Of a DNA stretch of 5,037 bases, positions 1-5,037 are shown in pieces. Position 1 is the stretch's first letter, and each line of letters begins with the position of its first letter. The position numbers were made by a program, and so were the translations under genes. Origin of the DNA: Methylocapsa sp. (GTDB lineage Bacteria > Pseudomonadota > Alphaproteobacteria > Rhizobiales > Beijerinckiaceae). Below the pieces are notes generated by a model that saw only the letters and a list, made by a program, of their open reading frames with translations, did not search any database and was not told the origin of the DNA. The stretch covers positions 1-5,037 of the forward strand of contig PLUZ01000426.1 in NCBI GenBank assembly GCA_003162995.1. Reading direction: 5' to 3'.

Positions 1-72
1 GAACCATTCAAATGGATATTCTCAATTCTTCGATTTTCAGTAACTCATTGAAAACATTGAATCGGATGTCTC
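1..72. other. AT-rich flank beyond the IS6 remnant
   Basis: Bases 1-60 contain 18 G or C (30 percent), far below the GC-rich remainder of the window. All three plus-strand frames are short and none gives a recognisable protein. The minus-strand frame continuing from the transposase reaches TGA at 39-37 without further IS6 similarity. The hexamer CATTGA occurs twice, nine bases apart (46-51 and 55-60). I assign no function. It is probably foreign DNA joined to the transposase remnant. Confidence 0.5.
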
Positions 73-357
73 ACGCCAAAATGCCAACCGACAACCATCG
101 ATCTTGAGTTAGACCTCATCGAGATTCCAGATGGCGTGGGGCTTTGACCTTCGTCTGCGCAGGTCCGCTGCGACCATCCGCCCGAAATGGTTCACCCGAC
201 GGCGAACGGTCTCATAAAACACCAAGAGCCCACGCTCAGCCAGCAAATCCTCGACGTCGCGGAAGCTCAAAGTGAACCGGACATCAGGCCAGATTGCCTG
301 TTGGATGATTTCGGGAGGGAAGCGGTAGCCGCGACAGCGTATCTTAGTCATCATCAA
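73..357 (-). pseudogene. IS6-family transposase, N-terminal remnant with internal stop
   Basis: This is the N-terminal part of an IS6/IS26-type DDE transposase, the enzyme that moves IS6 elements. The frame opens with three consecutive ATG codons (357-349). The usual IS6 start follows: RFPPEIIQQAIW, then the helix-turn-helix region TLSFRDVEDLLAERG and YETVRRRVNHFG, then WNLDEV, which holds the first catalytic Asp. A TAA at 111-109 ends the 82-residue frame where the family normally has Tyr (LDEVY). Beyond the stop the same frame reads LKIDGCRLAFWR, which lines up without gaps on the family pattern (Y)VKIDGxxxxxWR. Similarity ends near position 73. The element therefore has both a nonsense change and a later truncation, leaving about 95 of the usual 230-odd residues. 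The second Asp and the Glu are absent, so it cannot be active. I see no strong ribosome binding site. Family assignment is confident; the alignment past the stop is by eye. Confidence 0.88.
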
Positions 358-515
358 TAGTTACGGCTGAAGGTCACTGACGGAAAGCCCAATGGCGCAG
401 GGACAATGCCCCTTGGCCGTGTTAACGATGAGTGGCGATTGGAAGTCCCCCGCCAAGGAGATTTGGGAAATCTTGCTGCGCGGACCGAGCTCTTCTGAAT
501 AACGCGAAGGCATCG
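358..515. other. Intergenic region without a gene
   Basis: This stretch lies between the IS6 start and the stop of the small membrane protein. It holds the possible IS end and, at 459-473, a short perfect inverted repeat (AGATTT, GGG, AAATCT) about 43 bases past the stop of the membrane-protein gene. The stem is only six pairs, AT-rich and without a T-run, so it is a poor intrinsic terminator. I see no coding sequence or promoter here. Confidence 0.4.
400..413 (-). repeat. Possible terminal inverted repeat of the IS6 remnant
   Basis: On the minus strand the sequence GGGGCATTGTCCCT lies about 43 bases upstream of the transposase start. IS6 elements carry short terminal repeats beginning GG and containing TGT, close to the transposase start, so position and composition fit. 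The matching right end is not in the window because the element is truncated, so the call cannot be confirmed internally. No 8-base target duplication can be tested either. Confidence 0.25.
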
Positions 516-869
516 TCATTTGGCTGCGGCCGTAGGACGGTAGGCGGTCAGCCGCTCGACCGCTAAAATGGTGATGCCCATGGCCACGAAGAAGGCACGC
601 GCATGCGTCTCGGTCATCGCGACGAATGCGAGAATGATCAGTAGCGGACCGACAATCCGCTCAACCCATTGGTGTAGCGCGATCGGGATTACTTTGGTGA
701 CGCCGGCTGGGAAGTCGGTCAGGAGCGTCATCAATAGATGAATGCCTGCGAGCGCGTAGGACAGCGCTGCGGGCCAGCCTGAAAGCCCGATAATTGCAGG
801 AGCCACTGCGAAGATCACGACGGCAAGATAGTCGATTGCACCATGGACGGTAAGGGAGATTGGCTTCAT
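516..869 (-). CDS. Small SPW-like four-helix membrane protein
   Basis: A 117-residue inner-membrane protein of unknown function resembling the SPW-repeat family of small bacterial membrane proteins. It opens MKPISLTVHGAIDY. Four hydrophobic segments follow at roughly residues 12-30, 33-52, 70-86 and 91-106, joined by short loops such as TDFPAGVTKV and HQWVERIVG. The tail RPTAAAK is short and polar. The frame extends upstream to an ATG at 920, which would add 17 residues (MPGRLASPAI...). I prefer 869 because hydrophobic family-like sequence begins there and the extension is low in complexity. Neither start has a clear ribosome binding site. The gene begins 61 bases after the stop of the Crp/Fnr regulator on the same strand, suggesting co-transcription. 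No catalytic motif is visible. The family call rests on topology and a remembered N-terminal pattern. Confidence 0.72.
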   Translation of the reverse strand: MKPISLTVHGAIDYLAVVIFAVAPAIIGLSGWPAALSYALAGIHLLMTLLTDFPAGVTKVIPIALHQWVERIVGPLLIILAFVAMTETHARAFFVAMGITILAVERLTAYRPTAAAK

Positions 870-930
870 GTCTGCACGCCCGGCCTGAAATATCGCCGGA
901 GACGCTAGACGACCTGGCATTATCTGTCTG

Positions 931-1644
931 TTAGATGGATGACACTCCCTTTGGACCCGTATCCAACGACTCTGCCATTAGGGAGAGTGCACTGTCATTC
1001 ACGCAAATCATGTCGCGAGTGTAGTTTAAGAGGCCGCGCTTGCGAAGGCCACTGAGGATTGAGCTCACGACCGGACGGGAAGCGCCCACAATGTCGGCGA
1101 TGTCCTGCTGGGTAAGCCTGATCTCCAGCGAGAATCCATGCGGGCACCGCGCGCCGAAGCTGCCAGCGAGTTCCACCAGCGTTTCGATCACCCGCCGGTC
1201 GACGGATTGGCTCATCGCGCGCAGCAACCGCCGCTCAGCCGATCGTTTTGATCTGGCCAAGTATTCGGCGACGAAGACCGCCAAACGGGGACTGACTTCC
1301 ATGGCAGCGCGCAGTTCGTGTGCGAGCACGCGTTGCACCACAACATCGCCAATTGCCTGCGCCGTTTCCTCGTGTTCCGATGGCAGTTGGCGGGTGGGAA
1401 TCGCGCCCGCGATGTCGCCGTATTTCAACAGCTCGATCGTAATCTCCGTCCCTTCCTTGCAAATACGTGACGTTTTCACGAAGCCATCCAAAATAAGGAA
1501 TAGCGTAGTAGCAGGCTCGCCCTGCGCATAGAGGGCTGTCCTGTCCGCGAGTGTTACGCGCTGGGCCGACCTGCACATCGACGCAATCAACGCGCTGATT
1601 GGCACGCCCGCGGCCCTCACTTCGGTGTCAAATACCCCGGCCAT
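931..1644 (-). CDS. Crp/Fnr-family transcriptional regulator
   Basis: A 237-residue cytoplasmic DNA-binding regulator of the Crp/Fnr superfamily. Residues about 25-115 form the cyclic-nucleotide-binding-type beta barrel, with the typical patterns LYAQGEPATTLFLILDGFVK and ELLKYGDIAG. A dimerisation helix follows at about 117-145. The C-terminal winged helix-turn-helix is near 177-206 (LTQQDIADIVGASRPVVSSI, then LRKRGLL), the SRPVVS stretch being the recognition helix. There is no Fnr-type cluster of N-terminal cysteines (only C24, C62 and C167, not suitably grouped), so oxygen sensing by an iron-sulfur cluster is unlikely. The effector is unknown. The frame is open to an ATG at 1707, but AGGAAAAAG sits just before the ATG at 1644, so I chose that start. 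The membrane-protein gene downstream may be in the same transcript. Target genes cannot be told from the sequence. Confidence 0.93.
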   Translation of the reverse strand: MAGVFDTEVRAAGVPISALIASMCRSAQRVTLADRTALYAQGEPATTLFLILDGFVKTSRICKEGTEITIELLKYGDIAGAIPTRQLPSEHEETAQAIGDVVVQRVLAHELRAAMEVSPRLAVFVAEYLARSKRSAERRLLRAMSQSVDRRVIETLVELAGSFGARCPHGFSLEIRLTQQDIADIVGASRPVVSSILSGLRKRGLLNYTRDMICVNDSALSLMAESLDTGPKGVSSI

Positions 1645-1653
1645 CTTTTTCCT
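1645..1653 (-). promoter_or_regulatory. Ribosome binding site of the Crp/Fnr regulator
   Basis: On the minus strand AGGA (1653-1650) lies five bases before the ATG at 1644. This supports 1644 over the upstream in-frame ATG at 1707, which lacks a comparable site at good spacing. Confidence 0.6.
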
Positions 1654-1766
1654 ATTTTCCGAAATTAGGCTGACTATGCAAGACGACACCCCTGATTGCG
1701 AATCCAACTCAGAGTCAACCTTTGCGGCCGTTGGTATTCAAGGTAGCCCATAGCTCATTAAACATG

Positions 1767-1776
1767 CGGAATTCCG
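1767..1776. promoter_or_regulatory. 10-bp palindrome, possible operator
   Basis: CGGAATTCCG is a perfect ten-base palindrome about 125 bases upstream of the regulator start, in non-coding AT-rich DNA. It could bind a dimeric regulator. It does not match the Crp (TGTGA-N6-TCACA) or Fnr (TTGAT-N4-ATCAA) consensus, and a ten-base palindrome can arise by chance. The role is speculative. Confidence 0.2.
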
Positions 1777-1926
1777 AGTTATCGCTGCATCGATCCATGT
1801 ACCTGTGCTCAAGGCGCTGCGCATTACCTTTTATCAAATAAGCTAAGTACGCAACAATACGTTAGGCGCGATTGATTTCATGGACGGCGACACCTTCTAA
1901 CGGGTCGCTACCCACGGAATGGCCTC

Positions 1927-1947
1927 CGTCATTTTTCTCGAATGACG
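1927..1947 (-). terminator. Hairpin after the DoxX gene, possible terminator
   Basis: A perfect seven-base inverted repeat (CGTCATT and AATGACG, loop of seven) begins about 22 bases past the stop of the DoxX gene. Its place at the end of the three-gene unit suits transcript termination or 3' end protection. No T-run follows on either strand, so it is not a canonical intrinsic terminator. Confidence 0.35.
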
Positions 1948-1968
1948 TAGCGCAGCTCCCGTTTCGAT

Positions 1969-2445
1969 TCAGCCACGGCCGGGCCCGAAGATGATAGGGC
2001 GCAGCCATCGGTCGAGCGCGATCGGGCCCGGGCCTCGAGTCAGGATGAAAAGAAGCAGCGACGCCCAGGTGAGGTGCTCGATCCAATCCTCGGGATAGAC
2101 AAACGCCTCGATGACAAAGGTCATGCCGAGCATCGGCAGTGTCGCCAGCCGCGTGGCAAGCCCTAGCACGAGCAGCACAGGGCAGGTCAATTCGACCGAA
2201 GCTGCGAGCGTCGCGACGAGTTCCGGTGGCAGCACCGGCACTTTGTACTCGTCGCGGAAAAGCACGATGGTGGTCTGCCAGCTCGCCAGTTTGGTGAGGC
2301 CGGAATTCCAAAACACCGCGGCGATGCTGATGCGGAACAGGAGCTGGAGGATCGCCAGTGGGAAGCGCTCGAGCCAGGCGAGCAGCGCAAGCAGGAGTTC
2401 CTGCCAGCGGGCGCGAGCGAAGGCGGAAACGGCATCGCGGGTCAT
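1969..2445 (-). CDS. DoxX-family membrane protein of the bufferin operon
   Basis: A 158-residue integral membrane protein of the DoxX family. Four hydrophobic helices are visible at roughly residues 29-48, 75-97, 100-117 and 124-137. The first carries the family pattern LLFRISIAAVFWNSGLTKL, and the second contains ELTCPVLLVLGLATRLA. The amphipathic start (residues 1-25) is probably cytoplasmic. DoxX proteins are often the last gene of bufferin-type operons (bufABC plus doxX, also called gigD or bufD in some species). Their biochemical role is not settled; an electron-transfer or redox role is proposed. The ATG overlaps the bufC stop as ATGA, indicating translational coupling, and AGGAAGGG lies ten bases upstream. 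The frame is open further upstream to 2628, but that part is out-of-frame bufC sequence. Family call is strong; the operon role is inferred from context. Confidence 0.92.
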   Translation of the reverse strand: MTRDAVSAFARARWQELLLALLAWLERFPLAILQLLFRISIAAVFWNSGLTKLASWQTTIVLFRDEYKVPVLPPELVATLAASVELTCPVLLVLGLATRLATLPMLGMTFVIEAFVYPEDWIEHLTWASLLLFILTRGPGPIALDRWLRPIIFGPGRG

Positions 2446-3245
2446 TGGCGAGGTTCCCTTCCTGCATGGGGTTGAGCCGAGTTCACGGCGATGACGGCAC
2501 CATCGAGAAAAAGCGCGGGCAAGGCGCGGCAGAGATCGAAGGCGGGGTCCGTGACAAGGGCCGCCTCGGTCGCACGTTCGAGCGTCTCGCCCCGTTGCAC
2601 CGCCGAGCGAAACGCGAATGTCGTGCAATCGAGCGAGCGCATGACGATGTTAGCGTCCGCGCGGCTCACCTCGAGCCAGACGCCACCGGCGGCGAGATCG
2701 ATCGTCGCTTCGGCCGCCGCTTCGGGCCGATTGGCGCGCCAGATGCGGTCAATCGGCCAGCGCGACGCAACAAAGCCGAAGGAGGGATGAAGCTGCAATG
2801 TTAGGCGCTGTGCGTCCTCCGCCGCGACATCGCCAAGCGTCATCGCGGCGATGGGATCGGCGTGGGCCGCGTTGGCGGCAACTTTCATCAGCCCCTCGAG
2901 CCGCGCCACATCGGCGAGATAGACGAGCTCGCGACACGGCGCGGAGGCCGCCAAGAAATCGGGAAAGCGCCCGCCATATTCGGCGAGCACCGCGCACTCC
3001 GGGGGATGGCGGCAAATGAACTCGTGCGCCGCATAGGCGAAGAACTGCTCCTCAACCAGCCGGCACACTGGCGGAAATGTTTCGCGCAACACCGCGGTCA
3101 GCGAGGCGACAATATTGTTGCGGTAGACCCCAAGCCGCTCTTCGGGCGCAAGGCCGTCAGCCGCGATGAGCGCACAAAATGTATCCGTATCCACCGTAAG
3201 GATCGCGCGGCGGAACTCCGTCTGTACCTCATGCAGCGCAAGCAT
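2442..3245 (-). CDS. bufC: BufC-like DUF2063 protein, partner of the MNIO enzyme
   Basis: A 267-residue soluble protein of the HvfC/BufC family (N-terminal DUF2063 domain). In bufferin pathways this protein binds the precursor peptide and the MNIO enzyme, enabling cysteine modification. The DUF2063 domain covers about residues 3-100, with LHEVQTEFRRAIL, the family hallmark RLGVYRNNIVASL at about 38-50, then LRETFPPVCRLV and FFAYAAHEFICRHPP. The C-terminal part (about 105-260) contains ELVYLADVARLE, LHPSFGFVASRWPIDRIW and WLEVSR, as in full-length members. The ORF is open to 3338, but family similarity starts at MLALHEVQ, so I chose 3245. This overlaps the end of bufB by 17 bases and implies coupling; a weak GGTGGA lies upstream. 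The stop overlaps the DoxX start. Length is normal and no damage is seen. Confidence 0.9.
   Translation of the reverse strand: MLALHEVQTEFRRAILTVDTDTFCALIAADGLAPEERLGVYRNNIVASLTAVLRETFPPVCRLVEEQFFAYAAHEFICRHPPECAVLAEYGGRFPDFLAASAPCRELVYLADVARLEGLMKVAANAAHADPIAAMTLGDVAAEDAQRLTLQLHPSFGFVASRWPIDRIWRANRPEAAAEATIDLAAGGVWLEVSRADANIVMRSLDCTTFAFRSAVQRGETLERATEAALVTDPAFDLCRALPALFLDGAVIAVNSAQPHAGREPRQ
2456..2463 (-). promoter_or_regulatory. Ribosome binding site of the DoxX gene
   Basis: AGGAAGGG on the minus strand ends ten bases before the ATG at 2445 and lies inside the last codons of bufC. With the ATGA overlap it fixes 2445 as the start. Confidence 0.55.
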
Positions 3246-4098
3246 CGCAGTCCACCGTAGCGGGGGCGGCGCGCTCGGCTTTCCACGCCTCGTCGAGGAG
3301 CTGAGTGAGCGGCGGCAGGTTGTTGTCCCATTCGACAAGACTTGGCACCAGGCCGAAACGCTTGAGGGCGCGGCAATAGAGATCCCAAACAGGCGGGGCG
3401 ACGGGCGAGCCGTGATCGTCGATCACCAGGCTCTGGCTGCCACGCATGACACGGCTGTGCCCGGCGATATGGATCTCGCCCACCGCGGCGGCTGGAAGCG
3501 CCTCGAGATAGGCTTCAGCGTTGAGATCGAGATTGCCGCAGGTGACGAAAATGTTGTTGACATCACAGAGCAAGCCGCAGCCGGAGCGGCGCACCAGCTC
3601 GCCGAGAAAGTCAGGCTCCGGGATCGTCGAATGCCGGTAGCGCAGATAGCTCGCCGGGTTTTCGACGAGTAGGCGCCGGCCCAGCGCCGCCTGCGCCTTG
3701 GCGACGTTGGCCACGACGATATCGAGGCTCTCCTCGGTATAGGGCAGCGGCAGCAAGTCATTAAGATAGGCGTCCCCGGTGATGCTCCAGGAGAGATGCT
3801 CGGAGACGAGGAACGGCTCAGTGCGCGCGATGAGGGTCCGAAGCCGCCGGAGATGATCGTCCGCGAGCCCCTCGGCACTGCCGAGCGACAAGCCGACACC
3901 ATGCAGGCTTAGAGGATACTCTTGGCGGATCGTGTCGAGCCGCAGCGGCGCGGGGCCGCCGCCGAGGTAATTCTCGGCATGCACTTCGAGCCAGCCGATA
4001 GCGGGGCGGGTGGCGATGATCTCGTCGAAATGCAGCGTGCGCATGCCGATCCCGATTGCTGCCGGGATCGCACGGGCGTCTTGTGCCTTGGGGATCAT
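3229..4098 (-). CDS. bufB: BufB-like DUF692 multinuclear iron oxidase (MNIO)
   Basis: A 289-residue enzyme of the DUF692/MNIO family, which folds as a TIM barrel and uses a cluster of two or three irons with oxygen to modify cysteines in a peptide substrate. In bufferin maturation, BufB with BufC converts cysteines of the BufA precursor to thiooxazoles that bind copper. Visible motifs in order: GIGMR (16-20), WLEVHAENY (36-44), LSLHGVGLSLGS (H66), LVSEHLSWS (E100, H101), YLNDLLPLPYTEE (111-123), VENPASYL (E146, N147), CDVNNIFV (D179, N182), GEIHIAGHS (H210, H214), DDHGSPV (D228, H229) and LVEWDNN (E256). These are the expected metal-binding and barrel positions, so the enzyme looks intact. 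GGAG lies seven bases upstream of the start. Unusually, no bufA precedes it; an ISKra4 remnant does. The tail ends in CxxC (C284, C287). Confidence 0.93.
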   Translation of the reverse strand: MIPKAQDARAIPAAIGIGMRTLHFDEIIATRPAIGWLEVHAENYLGGGPAPLRLDTIRQEYPLSLHGVGLSLGSAEGLADDHLRRLRTLIARTEPFLVSEHLSWSITGDAYLNDLLPLPYTEESLDIVVANVAKAQAALGRRLLVENPASYLRYRHSTIPEPDFLGELVRRSGCGLLCDVNNIFVTCGNLDLNAEAYLEALPAAAVGEIHIAGHSRVMRGSQSLVIDDHGSPVAPPVWDLYCRALKRFGLVPSLVEWDNNLPPLTQLLDEAWKAERAAPATVDCDACAA

Positions 4099-4128
4099 CG
4101 ACCCACTCCGTTGCTTGGCAGCGCTTTG
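4099..4128. other. Junction between the buf operon and the ISKra4 remnant
   Basis: About 30 bases separate the bufB start from recognisable transposase sequence. The bufB ribosome binding site lies in the left part. Transposase-like sequence (L-M-ELSARLGSLMPYRKA) begins at about 4126-4129. The breakpoint therefore probably lies between about 4111 and 4128. No terminal inverted repeat, bufA sequence or minus-strand promoter is visible here. Confidence 0.6.
4106..4109 (-). promoter_or_regulatory. Ribosome binding site of bufB
   Basis: GGAG on the minus strand lies seven bases before the ATG at 4098, within ACGGAGTGGGTCG. It supports this start. It also shows that the junction with the ISKra4 remnant left the translation signal of bufB in place. 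Confidence 0.6.
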
Positions 4129-5037
4129 ATGGAGCTTTCAGCTCGCTTGGGCAGTTTGATGCCCTACCGCAAGGCGGCGGACGTGCTCGCAGAATTTTTG
4201 CCGGTTAAATCGACGGAATCCCTTGTCACGGTTCTCCATCGCACCCTCAATCTCGGTAAGCGTCTCGATGAAAAGGCGCGAGATCGCGCTTGGTTCGAGC
4301 CACCTCAGGAGGAAGAACGCGACCAGATCGAGCTCGATCTGCCGAATGACCCCGAGCGAGAGTTCGTTGTCAGCATTGACACAGCTCACGTCAGAGGCGC
4401 CCCTGAGGCGGACGGAAGAACCTTCGAGATCGCGGTGGCTCGATGTGGCCGCGGACAACGCGGCTCGCGCCCCGGTCATTATTTCGTGACGGCGGACACC
4501 TCGAAGCAGGGATTGCGGCTTCGAACGCTCCAAGCGCTTCAGCGCGAGGGTTACACGGGCCGCGGCGAAATTACGGTATTGTCCGATGGCGCGGAGATTA
4601 TGAAGCGGCTGCCACGCGGCTTGCCGCATCCAACCAAGCACATCGTCGATTGGTTCCACATCGCCATGAAAATCCAGCCACTGCAGCAAGTTGCCGATCA
4701 TATCGTGCGCTGGCGTGACGAACGGACCAATGAAACGGTCATCCTGGATGAGGAGATTCGTGGCCTCAAATGGAAGCTGTGGCATGGGCAGGTCGATCGA
4801 GCGATGCAGCAACTTGAGGAAATGATCGCCGACATGGCTATGTTACGCGAACAAGGCGACCTGAGCGCCGGACGCATATGGCAGCTGGCCCAACCTCTCC
4901 TGACTTACATCCGTCTGAACAAGGACGCGATCGTCGATTACGGAGCTCGATATCGATCAGGACGCAGGATTGCCACAGCGCTCGCGGAGTCCGCGGTGAA
5001 TTCGCTGCCTGCCCGCCGCATGGTCAAAAAGCAGCAG
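4129..5037 (+). pseudogene. ISKra4-family transposase, 5'-truncated, runs off the window
   Basis: An open plus-strand frame of 303 codons without a stop to the window edge, encoding the central and catalytic part of an ISKra4-family DDE transposase. It starts at MELSARLGSLMPYRKAADVL, which in complete members lies well inside the protein (around residue 130-170), after an N-terminal zinc-finger region that is missing here. Catalytic candidates are D84 (VVSIDTAHVRG), D153 (VLSDGAEIMKRLP) and E287 (ALAESAVN). The family motif HIVDWFHIAMKIQPLQQ is at 171-187 and ARRMVKKQQ is at the edge. No internal stop or frameshift is seen in the retained part. There is no ribosome binding site before 4129, and the upstream frame merges into antisense bufB, so expression is doubtful. 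Boundaries: the left end is a breakpoint rather than a true start; the right end is cut by the window. Confidence 0.85.

Larger units (their letters stand above)
1645..1968. other. 324-base intergenic region upstream of the regulator
   Basis: No coding sequence is supported between the DoxX gene stop and the regulator start. The only minus-strand openings are very short (for example an eight-codon frame starting at ATG 1932) or are the tail of an out-of-frame shadow of the DoxX gene. The region is more AT-rich than its neighbours and presumably holds the promoter of the regulator. A TTGACT is present on the minus strand at 1719-1714, but no convincing -10 box lies at the right spacing. A palindrome and a hairpin in this region are listed separately. 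Confidence 0.5.

Noticed and set aside
459..473. Inverted repeat AGATTT-GGG-AAATCT as terminator of the membrane-protein gene
   Set aside because: The stem is six AT-rich pairs with a three-base loop and no T-run, too weak to call.
1040..1531. 163-residue plus-strand frame opposite the Crp/Fnr gene
   Set aside because: Serine- and arginine-rich shadow of a clear regulator gene, without a domain.
1645..1968. Fnr or Crp binding site upstream of the regulator
   Set aside because: I looked for TTGAT-N4-ATCAA and TGTGA-N6-TCACA by eye and found no acceptable match.
1645..1968. Hidden bufA-like small cysteine-rich gene in the intergenic region
   Set aside because: The short frames here carry no signal peptide and no repeated cysteines.
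1862..2467. 201-residue minus-strand frame overlapping the DoxX gene
   Set aside because: It is an out-of-frame reading of the DoxX gene, rich in Arg, Ala and Pro, with no recognisable domain; the DoxX frame has clear membrane helices and a coupled start.
2862..3260. 132-residue plus-strand frame opposite bufC
   Set aside because: Antisense to the DUF2063 gene; its composition is typical of a shadow frame.
3166..3672. 168-residue plus-strand frame opposite bufB and bufC
   Set aside because: Antisense shadow of two well-supported genes in GC-rich DNA, without family motifs.
4138..4812. 224-residue minus-strand frame opposite the transposase fragment
   Set aside because: The plus strand encodes a clear ISKra4 transposase with its DDE residues; the antisense product has no recognisable motif.
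1..5037. CRISPR array, tRNA or rRNA gene
   Set aside because: No regularly spaced repeats and no tRNA- or rRNA-like stretches were seen on either strand.

Overview
The window looks like a GC-rich proteobacterial (most likely alphaproteobacterial) accessory region. Evidence is the codon use, a bufferin-type metal-stress operon, a small SPW-like membrane protein, a Crp/Fnr regulator, and broken insertion sequences (IS) at both ends. Species and replicon cannot be told from the sequence. All genes read on the minus strand except the transposase fragment at the right edge, which reads on the plus strand.

Left end (1-515): a decayed IS6-family transposase. Its reading frame stops just after the first catalytic Asp, yet recognisable IS6 sequence continues in frame past the stop. 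It then gives way to an AT-rich stretch (1-60) with no recognised content. No gene is seen in 358-515.

Centre-left (516-1968): a Crp/Fnr-family regulator (1644-931) followed 61 bases later by a small four-helix membrane protein (869-516), probably one transcription unit. The 324-base gap upstream of the regulator holds no gene, but it has a 10-bp palindrome and a hairpin just after the stop of the DoxX gene.

Centre-right (1969-4098): three overlapping minus-strand genes: DUF692/MNIO enzyme (bufB), DUF2063 partner (bufC) and a DoxX-family membrane protein. This is the back part of a bufferin operon. In known bufferin operons a small cysteine-rich precursor (BufA, DUF2282) lies upstream; the enzyme pair modifies its cysteines so that it binds copper, and DoxX often ends the operon. 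Here the bufA gene is missing.

Right end (4129-5037): an ISKra4-family transposase lacking its N-terminal part and running off the window, head-to-head with bufB. Transposase sequence begins about 30 bases upstream of the bufB start, where bufA and the operon promoter would be expected. The bufB ribosome binding site survives. The most notable point is therefore an apparently intact peptide-maturation cassette cut off from its substrate gene at an IS-remnant junction.
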